DNA of 53,246 bases from Gammaproteobacteria bacterium. GTDB lineage: Bacteria > Pseudomonadota > Gammaproteobacteria > Steroidobacterales > Woeseiaceae. The first letter of the stretch is position 1. The number at the start of each line of letters is the position of its first letter. Position numbers and translations under genes: made by a program. Shown here one piece after another: positions 9,176 to 23,742 of this stretch. The notes under the pieces were generated by a model, which had not been told where the DNA came from, searched no databases, and was given only the letters and a program-made list of their open reading frames with translations. The stretch is taken from positions 1 to 53,246 of the forward strand of contig JAOUNK010000002.1 of the NCBI GenBank assembly GCA_029881015.1, in the 5' to 3' direction.

Positions 9176-10537
9176 CTACATCTGCCGCCGCAGGTAATTG
9201 AGTACGTCGGAGCGCGTAATCAGCCCCTGGAAGTCGTCACCGTCCATGATGGCAGCATAGGGTTGTACGCGCAGCATCGCGACAAGGTTGTTGAGGCTTT
9301 CCGATTTGTCGAGCTTGATAAAAGCCGATTCCATTGCCTGCTCAACCGGAGCGGTCATCAGGTCGGGATGGCCGTACACGAACTGGATGATGGCGTCTTC
9401 CGTCACGATGCCGACCAGCCGGCCATCGTGCATGACCGGCAGCTGTGAGAACCCGGCATTGCGCAAGCGATTGTGCGCGGTCGTGAGGATGTCGGTCGGC
9501 CCGACTGTCGTCGTTGCGCGCTCACCGTGCGGGCGGCCGATCAGGTCACGCAGATCGCCACATTGCTCGCGCTCGATAAAGCCCTGGTCTTCCATCCAGA
9601 AATCGTTGTACAGCTTGGAGAGATACTTGTTGCCGGTATCGCAGGCGAACGTCACGACGCGCTTCGGCTCGGTCTGTTCGCGGCAATACCTCAGTGCCGC
9701 GGCCAGCAGCGTGCCCGACGATGAACCCGCCAGCACACCTTCCTTGCGTAGCAGCTCGCGTGCGACTGCGAACGACTCGGCGTCACTGATCGCAAAGGCC
9801 TTGACCACCTTGTCGAAGTCCGCGATGTCCGGAATGAAGTCCTCGCCAATACCTTCGACCAGCCAGCTGCCGCCTTCGCCGATGACACCCTCGTTGATGT
9901 AGTCCGTCAGGATCGAACCCTCCGGGTCCGCGAGAACCATGTCGACGTGCGGCGCATGCTCCTTGAGGAACTTGCCGATACCGGAGACCGTGCCACTCGA
10001 GCCGACACCCAGCACGATCGCATCGAGGTCGCCGCCCATTTGTTCGAGAATCTCGGGGGCCGTCCCGGTCTCGTGGGCCAGCGGGTTATCGGGATTGCCG
10101 AACTGGTTGATGAAGTAGGCGCCGCGCTCTTCGGCAATTCGCTTGCCAAGGTCCTGGTAATACTCCGGGTGGCCGCGCCCGACGTCGGACCGCGTCAGGA
10201 TGACCTCCGCGCCCATGGCGCGAAGATTGAAGATTTTTTCCTGGCTCATCTTGTCCGGCAGGACGATGACGAGCCGGTAGTCTTTTTGTGCCGCGACCAG
10301 CGCAAGACCGAGGCCCGTGTTGCCCGCGGTCGCCTCGACTATTGTGTCACCGGGCCTGATGTCCCCGCGTTTCTCGGCCTCCTCGATCATGGAGATACCG
10401 ATACGGTCCTTGATCGATCCGCCCGGATTCATCAGCTCCAGTTTCAGGAACAGGCGGCATGGACCCGTGTCAAGATGCGTCACCTCGAGCATCGGCGTTT
10501 GGCCTACCATGTCGAGGATGTTGGAATACACGTTCAT
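9176..10537 (-). CDS. cystathionine beta-synthase (PLP domain plus C-terminal CBS pair)
   Basis: LFLKLELMNPGGSIKDRIGISMIEEAE, EATAGNTGLGLALVAAQKDY, GVGSSGTVSGIGKFLKE, then two CBS motifs (LPVMHDGRLVGIVTEDAII..., YAAIMDGDDFQGLITRSDVLNYL). Confidence 0.93.
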   Translation of the reverse strand: MNVYSNILDMVGQTPMLEVTHLDTGPCRLFLKLELMNPGGSIKDRIGISMIEEAEKRGDIRPGDTIVEATAGNTGLGLALVAAQKDYRLVIVLPDKMSQEKIFNLRAMGAEVILTRSDVGRGHPEYYQDLGKRIAEERGAYFINQFGNPDNPLAHETGTAPEILEQMGGDLDAIVLGVGSSGTVSGIGKFLKEHAPHVDMVLADPEGSILTDYINEGVIGEGGSWLVEGIGEDFIPDIADFDKVVKAFAISDAESFAVARELLRKEGVLAGSSSGTLLAAALRYCREQTEPKRVVTFACDTGNKYLSKLYNDFWMEDQGFIEREQCGDLRDLIGRPHGERATTTVGPTDILTTAHNRLRNAGFSQLPVMHDGRLVGIVTEDAIIQFVYGHPDLMTAPVEQAMESAFIKLDKSESLNNLVAMLRVQPYAAIMDGDDFQGLITRSDVLNYLRRQM

Positions 10538-10582
10538 GGGCAAAGAAGTTACATTGGTAAGTTTCGGCGAGTGTACGCGATC

Positions 10583-11419
10583 ATGAGACTCGATGCTGCT
10601 ATTGCGGAGGCGACGGAGCGTCTGTCGCAGGTGAGCGAATCACCGCGCCTCGACGCCGAGATCCTGTTATGCCGGACAATCGACATGCCGCGCAGCTACC
10701 TGTTCGCACACCCGGAAGACGAACTCGACGACCTGACCGCCGAGCGCTTTGGCGCCGTACTCGAGCGGCGCCTTGGCGGTGAACCCATGGCCTACATCAT
10801 GGGTACCCGGGAGTTCTGGTCCCATGAACTGCTGGTCAGTCCCGCCACTCTCGTGCCACGCCCCGAGACGGAACTGCTGGTCGACCTCGCGCTGCGCGAG
10901 ATTCCGCGCAAGGCCGAGTGGCAGGTGCTCGATCTTGGCACGGGCAGTGGCGCGATCGCGATTGCCATCGCGGGTGAGCGCCGCCTGTGCCGGGTTACAG
11001 CCGTCGACATCAGCGAAGGCGCACTGGCGATCGCCCGTGAAAACGTCCGCGCGTTGGCGCGTGGCAATATCGACCTCCTGCACGGCAGCTGGACGGCACC
11101 GGTCCGGGGTCGGGAATTCAATATCATCGTTGCCAATCCGCCGTACGTGCGCAGCGATGACGAGGTCCTGCTGAACCTGCAGCATGAACCGCTAACCGCG
11201 CTGGCCGCGGGCAGGGACGGGCTCGACGCGATCCGCGTACTCGCGGCCGAATGCGGCGCCATTCTCGCCAACAACGGCGTACTCCTGATCGAGCATGGCG
11301 CGGAGCAGCCGGCCGCCGTGGCCGAGCTGCTGCAGAAGCACGGCTGGACGGATATTTGCTGCCATAATGACCTTGCCGGGCTGCCACGCGTGACAGTAGC
11401 GCGCCGGGGTGGTAAATAA
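10583..11419 (+). CDS. prmC: peptide chain release factor N5-glutamine methyltransferase
   Basis: [59 protein letters not shown] (NPPY). ATG 10583 chosen over upstream ORF extension. Confidence 0.95.
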   Translation: MRLDAAIAEATERLSQVSESPRLDAEILLCRTIDMPRSYLFAHPEDELDDLTAERFGAVLERRLGGEPMAYIMGTREFWSHELLVSPATLVPRPETELLVDLALREIPRKAEWQVLDLGTGSGAIAIAIAGERRLCRVTAVDISEGALAIARENVRALARGNIDLLHGSWTAPVRGREFNIIVANPPYVRSDDEVLLNLQHEPLTALAAGRDGLDAIRVLAAECGAILANNGVLLIEHGAEQPAAVAELLQKHGWTDICCHNDLAGLPRVTVARRGGK

Positions 11420-11447
11420 CGGCCCTCATTCACGCTTGCGAGACATC

Positions 11448-11933
11448 ATGATCACGATCAAGACCAACCACGGCGACATTGGCGTCGAACTCTTCGACGA
11501 CAAAGCCCCGATTACCTGCGAAAATTTTCGCCAGTACATCACCGACGGCCACTACGCCGGCACCGTTTTCCACCGCGTCATTCCTAACTTCATGATCCAG
11601 GGAGGCGGCATGGACGCGAGCATGGCCTCGAAAACGACTCGCGACCCGATCAAGAACGAAGCGGATAATGGCGAATCGAATGTCCGCGGCACGCTCGCGA
11701 TGGCCCGCACCGGTGTCGTCGACAGTGCGACATCGCAGTTCTTTATCAACCTGCGTGACAACGATTTCCTGAATCACGGAACGCGCGACTTCGGCTACGC
11801 CGTTTTCGGCAAGGTCAGCACCGGCATGGACGTCGTGGATACCATCGGCGGCGTCCCGACGGGCAACCAGGGCGGTCACCAGGATGTGCCGGTCGAGGCC
11901 GTCGAGATCATCGAAGTCACGATCGACGAATGA
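11448..11933 (+). CDS. ppiB: cyclophilin-type peptidyl-prolyl cis-trans isomerase
   Basis: [31 protein letters not shown]...[17 protein letters not shown]...[20 protein letters not shown]...FGYAVFGKV. Confidence 0.95.
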   Translation: MITIKTNHGDIGVELFDDKAPITCENFRQYITDGHYAGTVFHRVIPNFMIQGGGMDASMASKTTRDPIKNEADNGESNVRGTLAMARTGVVDSATSQFFINLRDNDFLNHGTRDFGYAVFGKVSTGMDVVDTIGGVPTGNQGGHQDVPVEAVEIIEVTIDE

Positions 11934-12652
11934 CCCGCGACGCCCGTCACCTTGCACTACCGCAGGTTGGTGCGGACGGGCAGCAGCGCATTGCCGCGGG
12001 CAGCGTCCTGCTAATCGGCGTGGGCGGTATCGGCTGCGCCGCGGCTGCTTACCTGGCATCGAGCGGCGTCGGACACGTCACGGTGTGCGATTTCGATACC
12101 GTCGACGAGACCAACCTCGGCCGCCAGGTCCTGTACGCAAAGGGGCATATCGGCGAACTCAAGGCCGAGGTGGCTGCGACGAGGCTGCGCAAGATCAATC
12201 CGCACATCGAGGTTACCGCTGTCAGCGAGCGCCTGACCGGCGGGGCGCTGGCCACGGCGGTGGCCGCCGCCGACGTGGTGCTCGACGGCAGCGACAATTT
12301 CCCGACTCGCTTCGCGGTCAACGACGCCTGCGTTGCCGGGTCCCGTCGCCTCGTGTCGGGTTCGGCGATTCGACTCGAAGGCCAGCTCGCCGTGTTCGGC
12401 CCGGACTATGCGCACTCGCCCTGCTACCGCTGCCTCTATGTCGATGCCGATGAATCCCTCGGCGACTGCGCCGGCAACGGCGTTCTCGCGCCGGTACCGG
12501 GCGTCATCGGTACGCTTATGGCGGTCGAGTGTCTCAAGTACCTCGCGGGCATCGCGCCGCCGGCACCGCTGCTCAGGCTCTACGACGGCATGGCCAGCGA
12601 GTTTCGCCACCTGGGTGTCGGCAAGCGAGCGGACTGTCCGGCATGCGGGTGA
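11930..12652 (+). CDS. HesA/MoeB/ThiF family adenylyltransferase
   Basis: [64 protein letters not shown]-terminal CPACG. Confidence 0.93.
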   Translation: MTRDARHLALPQVGADGQQRIAAGSVLLIGVGGIGCAAAAYLASSGVGHVTVCDFDTVDETNLGRQVLYAKGHIGELKAEVAATRLRKINPHIEVTAVSERLTGGALATAVAAADVVLDGSDNFPTRFAVNDACVAGSRRLVSGSAIRLEGQLAVFGPDYAHSPCYRCLYVDADESLGDCAGNGVLAPVPGVIGTLMAVECLKYLAGIAPPAPLLRLYDGMASEFRHLGVGKRADCPACG

Positions 12653-13569
12653 CGAGAACCGGTCTCGTCGAAGCGGTAGCGGTCGCGACGATCGCCTTCT
12701 CGGTGGTGACCGTGCTGCCGATTGACCAGTTCTTCGTACAACTGTTCACGCATTTCAGGTTGCAGTACCTGGGCATCTCGCTGCTGTTGCTCGCCGTCTT
12801 CCTGAGACTACGCAAGCCCTGGTTCATCGGCGGCATCGCGGTTTCGGTGGTCATCAACGGCATCGCAGTTCTGCCCTGGTATTTCGGCAAGGACGCTCCG
12901 GGAACAGGCACACCGCTGAAGGTGCTGCACGCGAATGTACTGTCCGGCAATACCGAGTACGAACGCCTGTTCGCACTCCTTGCCGCCGAGCAACCCGACG
13001 TTGTCATGCTGCAGGAGGTTTCGCCCGCCTGGCTGGCCGCACTGGAGGGACTTCGAGCCGACTATCCCTATTCCTACGCCGAAGCGCGCGAAGGCAATTT
13101 CGGTATCGCGTTGTTCTCACGATTGCCGATGGTGTCCGCCAGTCACTTCGACAGTCCTCCCCGGGGCTACCCGACCATCGTGGCGTCGATAGAGGTCGGC
13201 CAGGACGTCGTGCGCGTCATCGGCACTCATGCGATGATCCCGGTCAGCGGCAACTTCTATGAGGCACGCAACACGCAGCTCAGGGACATCGCCGAACGCC
13301 TCGGCAAGCAAACCGGGCCGAGGCTGCTCATTGGTGACCTGAACCTGAGTCAGTGGGATGTCAATTACCGCGTGCTGGAGCAGGTGTCCGGGTTGCGCAA
13401 CGCCAGGCAGGGATTCGGCGTTGTACCTACGTGGCCTGTATTCATGCCGCCTGCGATGATCCCGATCGACCACGTACTGGTGTCCGATGCCTTTGCGGTG
13501 ACCGACATTTACAGCGGACCCCGCATCGGTTCGGATCATCTGCCGCTGGTCGTCACGCTCAGTCTGTGA
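12643..13569 (+). CDS. membrane-anchored endonuclease/exonuclease/phosphatase family protein
   Basis: Several N-terminal TM segments, then VLHANVLSGNTEYERLFALLAAEQPDVVMLQEV...RLLIGDLNLSQW...IDHVLVSD...GSDHLPLVVTLSL. Confidence 0.9.
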   Translation: MRVTRTGLVEAVAVATIAFSVVTVLPIDQFFVQLFTHFRLQYLGISLLLLAVFLRLRKPWFIGGIAVSVVINGIAVLPWYFGKDAPGTGTPLKVLHANVLSGNTEYERLFALLAAEQPDVVMLQEVSPAWLAALEGLRADYPYSYAEAREGNFGIALFSRLPMVSASHFDSPPRGYPTIVASIEVGQDVVRVIGTHAMIPVSGNFYEARNTQLRDIAERLGKQTGPRLLIGDLNLSQWDVNYRVLEQVSGLRNARQGFGVVPTWPVFMPPAMIPIDHVLVSDAFAVTDIYSGPRIGSDHLPLVVTLSL

Positions 13570-13594
13570 CGACCAGTGGCAGGTCTGCTGTCGA

Positions 13595-13930
13595 TCACTT
13601 GTTCTTCTGGCGAATCTGGAATCGCTTGATCCGGGACTGGTCATTGACCGCGCAGGCAGCCGCGTACTCGCGAATGACCGTGTCGCCGTCAGCGCCGTAT
13701 ACCAGCGTCTGAATTCGCAGCTTGTGCCCTGAAACCCGGCGATCCTCGGTCTGCACGTTGTAGACCACGTTGGCGGCGTCCGAAAAATCGGCGTGGCTCG
13801 CCACCTCGGCAACGCAGGTGTCAATGCTGCTCTGCGGTGCGTCTGACGTGAAGCCGGGTACGGCGAAGGCGACATTGGCGGCGAACAAGCCGAGCAGGGT
13901 CAGCGCGACAGCAATCTTGCAATTCATCAT
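13595..13930 (-). CDS. small exported protein of unknown function
   Basis: MMNCKIAVALTLLGLFAANVAFA signal peptide; two conserved-looking Cys; no recognised domain. Confidence 0.7.
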   Translation of the reverse strand: MMNCKIAVALTLLGLFAANVAFAVPGFTSDAPQSSIDTCVAEVASHADFSDAANVVYNVQTEDRRVSGHKLRIQTLVYGADGDTVIREYAAACAVNDQSRIKRFQIRQKNK

Positions 13931-13954
13931 GGTCTTGTCCTCTGGTTATATAGT

Positions 13955-13970
13955 CAGAATATTCATTCTG
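13955..13970. promoter_or_regulatory. TetR-type operator palindrome, copy 1
   Basis: CAGAAT-ATTC-ATTCTG; perfect 6-bp arms, 24 bp upstream of the start of the 13595..13930 gene. Confidence 0.75.
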
Positions 13971-14010
13971 TTTAGCGGAAAAAAAACGCACCTCGCGATG
14001 CCTGGTGTAT

Positions 14011-14026
14011 CAGAACAATCGTTCTG
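14011..14026. promoter_or_regulatory. TetR-type operator palindrome, copy 2
   Basis: CAGAAC-AATC-GTTCTG; same architecture and spacer length as copies 1 and 3. Confidence 0.72.
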
Positions 14027-14042
14027 TTTTAAGCAAAAAAAC

Positions 14043-14639
14043 TCAGCTCCTGGCACCGGGACGCAATGCATCCAGTGTGCTGTCGACGATTCCGTCCAGT
14101 GTCGACTTCGGGAACCCGGTTCGCCCAAGCACGGCGAGGCCAAACATGGAGCTCGTCAGCAATTCGCCGGCTGCGTCGACATCGACATCGCCGGCCACCT
14201 CACCCCTGCCCTTCGCCGAGTCGAGGCCAATGGCGAAGGCCTTCGACATGCGCTTCATGAAGCGCTGCAGGACGCCGCGCAGTTCTTCGTCCTGCGGGGC
14301 CAGTTCCATGGCCGTATGGATGAACAAGCAGCCCTTGTTTTCCTCAGCGCAACACATGTCCGCGACCCTCTCATCGAAGATCCGGCGGATGTGATCCAGT
14401 GAGGCTCCCGGCTCCAGCAAGCGCAGGAAGGACTGCTTGCCCATGCCTTCTGCGTACTGCTCGAGCGCCTGCTCGAACAGCTCTCGTTTGTTGCCAAATG
14501 TGCCATAGAGCCCGTAGCGGCTCACGCCGGTGGTCCGCACGATGTCCTCCATCGAGGTCTCGGAGTACCCCTTGGAGGCAAACAGATCCACCACTTGGCC
14601 CAGGGCTGTCGTTGGATCAAAGGTGCGGGCTCTATTCAT
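14043..14639 (-). CDS. TetR family transcriptional regulator
   Basis: TALGQVVDLFASKGYSETSMEDIVRTTGVSRYGLYGTFGNKRELFEQAL, canonical TetR HTH. Confidence 0.95.
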   Translation of the reverse strand: MNRARTFDPTTALGQVVDLFASKGYSETSMEDIVRTTGVSRYGLYGTFGNKRELFEQALEQYAEGMGKQSFLRLLEPGASLDHIRRIFDERVADMCCAEENKGCLFIHTAMELAPQDEELRGVLQRFMKRMSKAFAIGLDSAKGRGEVAGDVDVDAAGELLTSSMFGLAVLGRTGFPKSTLDGIVDSTLDALRPGARS

Positions 14640-14646
14640 GACGAAA

Positions 14647-14662
14647 CAGAATAGTCATTCTG
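14647..14662. promoter_or_regulatory. TetR-type operator palindrome, copy 3 (autoregulatory position)
   Basis: CAGAAT-AGTC-ATTCTG, flanked to AACAGAAT/ATTCTGTT; 7 bp upstream of the tetR start codon. Confidence 0.75.
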
Positions 14663-14684
14663 TTACAGGAAGTCAAGCGCTCCT

Positions 14685-15977
14685 CTAGCGTAGCGACAAT
14701 TTCAGAACGATGGGTCCGGAAAGCCCGTCCGGCAGCCGGTTTTCGGCATCGAAGCGGTTCCAGTGGCTGTTGGCCACGAAATAAAAGTCATCGCCGACGA
14801 CGACACCGAGAGTCGGCTCATCGAACTGGGGCAGGTTCGCTGCGAGTGTCCGCCCCGCCTCTATGCGGTGACCGTCGTCGCTGAGCCGCAGCGCAGCGAC
14901 GCGATGCGGCCGAATGCCGTTCTGAATCGCGATCAACTCGTTGTTGTAGCGGTACAGGCCGTCGATCCCGTAGTCGCTGAGCGAGTCCGGAACCCCGAGC
15001 TTCACCCTCGAGCCGTCCGCCAGCGAAATGCGCGACAGGCCGCCGATGTAATCCGCGACATACAGGAAGCCCCCGGACTCATCGAGCACCAGTCCCTGGG
15101 GTGAACCGAGTGCGCCCGGGGCAAGAATCGCCGTGAAGGTGCCGGTATCGATGTCGAAGGCGTAGACCGCCCCCGAGAGGCTGTCTGTCGTATATATCGT
15201 GTCGCCGTTGATGACGAGATCACCCAGGAGCTGCGCCTCGGCCAGTGGCGGCAGGACGGCGGCAACGGTGACCTCACCCGTCTGCGCATCGACACGGAAC
15301 AGCCCGGTCTTGCCTTTATCTTCTCCGACATCGGCCAATTGTGCGATGGCGGCGCTGGCAAACCAGAGCCCGCCGTCAGCGTGGAACCGCATGCCGAAGA
15401 CGCTCCAGTGCCCGGCGCGATCACTGACAACCTGCGGCTCGTCGGCAACTCGAACCAGCCGGCCCGTATGAATGCTGCCGAGGTAAGCGGACCCGTCAGG
15501 GGCCAATGCAATGCCCTCCGGTACAAAGCGATCCATCTCCAGCCGGACGGCAATCTCCGCCTGGCCAACGGGCTCGTACAGGTCTTCGACACGCTTTTGA
15601 AAGCTGTCCCAGTCCGGTAACTCGCGCAATGCGGCAAACTCGTCCATCCCGCCAACACCGAAGTCTATGCCGCGCTCCAGTAGCCGGTTGAGCGTCGCGA
15701 GCGATGCCGTTGCATCGCCGCGCAGTGCTTCCGCCAGCGCCAGGTTAAATAATGCACCGGGATAGCCCGGCCGTGCGTCCAGTGATTTCCCTGCCGCGGC
15801 AAGCATGGCGTCAAAGTCCTGCGCCTGGTAAGCCGCAACAAGCTCCGCCCTGGCGTCAGCGTAGTCATCGGCGTGCGTACCCGCTGCGGCCAGCAGGGCC
15901 GCAAGAAAACCCAGGCTGGACCACCTGGAATGAAGATTCGTCACTCGCGCGCGCCTCTTGTTCCGACCTGGCGCCAT
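14685..15977 (-). CDS. secreted SMP-30/NHL-like beta-propeller protein with N-terminal TPR-like helices
   Basis: Signal SRWSSLGFLAALLAAAGTHADD; repeats FVPEGIALAPDGSAYLGSIHTGRLVRV..., SPQGLVLDESGGFLYVADYIGGLSRI. Possible GTG start at 15944 just before the signal peptide. Confidence 0.78.
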   Translation of the reverse strand: MAPGRNKRRARVTNLHSRWSSLGFLAALLAAAGTHADDYADARAELVAAYQAQDFDAMLAAAGKSLDARPGYPGALFNLALAEALRGDATASLATLNRLLERGIDFGVGGMDEFAALRELPDWDSFQKRVEDLYEPVGQAEIAVRLEMDRFVPEGIALAPDGSAYLGSIHTGRLVRVADEPQVVSDRAGHWSVFGMRFHADGGLWFASAAIAQLADVGEDKGKTGLFRVDAQTGEVTVAAVLPPLAEAQLLGDLVINGDTIYTTDSLSGAVYAFDIDTGTFTAILAPGALGSPQGLVLDESGGFLYVADYIGGLSRISLADGSRVKLGVPDSLSDYGIDGLYRYNNELIAIQNGIRPHRVAALRLSDDGHRIEAGRTLAANLPQFDEPTLGVVVGDDFYFVANSHWNRFDAENRLPDGLSGPIVLKLSLR

Positions 15978-16080
15978 GATACAGCACGTCCCCGTTGCAG
16001 AGCGTGCATTGCGCGTTGGCCGATCCGGGCATATGCTCGGCACGACGATGCGGCGAAAACCGATAATCAGGAGCCGAGCA

Positions 16081-17334
16081 ATGCGATCCGACCTCACAGC
16101 CGTCATTCTTGCGGCCAGTCTCGCGCTCACGAGTCCGATTCTTCTTGCCGATGACTGCGTTGACTGTCACCGGGATGAAACGCCGAATGTCGTCAACGAC
16201 TGGCAGATCAGCAGGCACCACACAGAGAATGTCGATTGCCGCGATTGCCACAAGGGACGGCACGCATCCGCCGACGATGTGGACAAGCTCAGGACGGTAA
16301 CGGCCCAGACCTGTGCAAAGTGTCATGAAGAACGCTTTGAGCAATTCTCGAAAGGCAAGCACGCGCTGGCCTGGGCCGCTGTCGAAGCCATGCCGACAAC
16401 GCATGCCTTGCCGATCGCGTTGTCGCACGGCATGAAAGGCTGTGGCGGCTGCCATAAGCTGGGCCTCAAGGACGAAGAAACCGTCGCACAACTCAAGGCC
16501 GAAGGCAGCATGTTCGGCCACGCATCCTGCGATGCCTGCCATACGCGGCACACGTTCTCCGTCGTCGAGGCCCAGCAGCCACAGGCCTGTCAGACCTGCC
16601 ACATGGGCTTCGATCATCCACAGTGGGAAATGTGGTCTTCATCGAAGCACGGCGTGCGTTACCTCCTTGCCCAGAACGGCACGCTGCCGGCCAATACACC
16701 GGCACCGACCTGCCAGGACTGCCACATGGTCGATGGCGACCACGAGGTCCGCACCGCCTGGGGTTTCCTCGCCGTACGCCTGCCGTTAGCCGACGACGAG
16801 CAATGGGCCGCCGACCAGGTCACTATTCTGCAGGCACTGGGTGTCCTCGATCCGGACGGCGACCCAACGCCACGGCTCGATGTCGTCAAGGCCGCCGATG
16901 TTGCCCGGCTGACGCAGGAAGATTTCGACCGCGAACGCAACAAGATGATCGCGGTTTGCGAGGACTGTCATTCGAAGAATTTCGCCCTCGGCGAACTCGC
17001 GAAAGCGGATGACCTGATTCGCGAAGCGGACCATCTGCTCGCCGCGGCCATTCGTGAAATTGCGTCACTGTACGAAGACGGGATACTCGAGCAACCCGAG
17101 GGATACGCTCGACCGTTCCCGGACCTGCTGACATTCCACGACGCACCGACATCGATCGAGCAGACCCTGTTCGAGATGCACCTGAAGCATCGTATGCGCG
17201 CGTTCCAGGGTGCGTTCCACGCCAACCCGGACTACGCGCTGTGGTACGGCTGGAGCGAGATGGTCCGCGACCTGCAGAGCATCAGGGAACAAGCACAGGA
17301 ACTGCGGCGCCACGCCGAGCACCACCCGGAATAG
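16081..17334 (+). CDS. octaheme c-type cytochrome, hydroxylamine oxidoreductase (HAO)-like family
   Basis: Signal peptide plus eight CxxCH motifs (CVDCH, CRDCH, CAKCH, CGGCH, CDACH, CQTCH, CQDCH, CEDCH); blocks like CDACHTRHTFSVVEAQQPQACQTCHMGFDHPQWEMWSSSKHG and C-terminal FHANPDYALWYGWSEM match the HAO family layout. Confidence 0.88.
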   Translation: MRSDLTAVILAASLALTSPILLADDCVDCHRDETPNVVNDWQISRHHTENVDCRDCHKGRHASADDVDKLRTVTAQTCAKCHEERFEQFSKGKHALAWAAVEAMPTTHALPIALSHGMKGCGGCHKLGLKDEETVAQLKAEGSMFGHASCDACHTRHTFSVVEAQQPQACQTCHMGFDHPQWEMWSSSKHGVRYLLAQNGTLPANTPAPTCQDCHMVDGDHEVRTAWGFLAVRLPLADDEQWAADQVTILQALGVLDPDGDPTPRLDVVKAADVARLTQEDFDRERNKMIAVCEDCHSKNFALGELAKADDLIREADHLLAAAIREIASLYEDGILEQPEGYARPFPDLLTFHDAPTSIEQTLFEMHLKHRMRAFQGAFHANPDYALWYGWSEMVRDLQSIREQAQELRRHAEHHPE

Positions 17335-17355
17335 TACCGACGTATTCTCCGAGCG

Positions 17356-21069
<3,714 letters not shown>

Positions 21070-21078
21070 GATGTTTTC

Positions 21079-22811
<1,733 letters not shown>

Positions 22812-22815
22812 ATAA

Positions 22816-22839
22816 AAATATAAGGATTCTTTTATATTT
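22816..22839. promoter_or_regulatory. AT-rich inverted repeat, putative operator of the ArsR-methyltransferase/metF/metH operon
   Basis: AAATATAA-GGATTCTT-TTATATTT, perfect 8-bp arms, immediately upstream of start codon 22811 in an otherwise GC-rich region. Confidence 0.6.
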
Positions 22840-22880
22840 AAGGCCGGACAGTATAGCAGCGACGGGATGGCGGGTACCAG

Positions 22881-23741
22881 CTATTGCATGGAATCGGGCG
22901 CCGGGACGACGTTCGTGGCAAACAGCCGCTCCACATCGACGGCATCGAAATGCCGGCGCTCGCCGCAATACTCGCAGACGACCTCGATACGCCCCTGCTC
23001 GGCCAGGGTGGCACGGGCCTCGTCCGCGCCGAGCATCTGCAGAACGTCTTCGGTCTTGCGGGTCGAGCAACGGCACTGGAACCTGACGGGACGGGGCTCA
23101 TAAACACGAACGTCGTCTTCCGCGAACAACTTGCCGATGAGCGGCAGCCCGGCTTCACCGGCGAAGTCCGTCGCCGACAGGGTTGCGATCAGGAAACGCA
23201 GGCGGCGCCAATCGTCCTCGTCAAGCGGCTGGCCGGGGACCTGTTGCAACAACAGGCCCGCGGCGAACGCGTCGTTCGCCAGCAACGCCACGTGGCTCGG
23301 AACCTGCACCGAGTGCGCGAAATAATGCTCCAGGCTCGCCGCCAGTGAGGACTCGTCGATTGCCACGATGCCCTGGTAGGGGCGTTCCCCGGCATCAACG
23401 GTCACGGCGCAGCGGGCTCCCCGGGTGAGTTCCGCGAAGTCCTTCGCGGCCGACCCCGTCTCGATGGCCGCCATGCCGCGCAGGTCGAGGTCACCGGTGC
23501 ATTGCATGACGAGCATCTGCAGGGCGCCGGAGCCCTGGATCTGCAGCGTGATGGTGCCATCGAATTTGAGGCTCTGGGCGACAAGCCCGGTCGCCGCGGC
23601 AGCGTGGCCCAGGGTCTCGGTAACGAGCAGGTCGTACTGGTGATCGCGCAGCATGCGCTGCCACGTGTTCGACAGGTGAATGAGCGCGCCCCGTACGGGA
23701 AGCGCCTCGAACCCGAAGGGAATGACGCTGTCCGCGGACAT
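22881..23741 (-). CDS. hslO: redox-regulated chaperone Hsp33
   Basis: C-terminal CRCSTRKTEDVLQMLGADEARATLAEQGRIEVVCEYCGERRHFDAVDVERLF (CxC...CxxC zinc switch). Confidence 0.95.
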   Translation of the reverse strand: MSADSVIPFGFEALPVRGALIHLSNTWQRMLRDHQYDLLVTETLGHAAAATGLVAQSLKFDGTITLQIQGSGALQMLVMQCTGDLDLRGMAAIETGSAAKDFAELTRGARCAVTVDAGERPYQGIVAIDESSLAASLEHYFAHSVQVPSHVALLANDAFAAGLLLQQVPGQPLDEDDWRRLRFLIATLSATDFAGEAGLPLIGKLFAEDDVRVYEPRPVRFQCRCSTRKTEDVLQMLGADEARATLAEQGRIEVVCEYCGERRHFDAVDVERLFATNVVPAPDSMQ

Positions 23742-23742
23742 G

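Noticed and set aside
9947-10582. Upstream extension of the prmC ORF
   Set aside because: Overlaps the CBS gene antisense; prmC homology begins at [10 protein letters not shown] (10583).
17335-17355. Terminator between convergent octaheme gene and metH
   Set aside because: Only 21 bp between the stops and no convincing stem-loop with U-tract.
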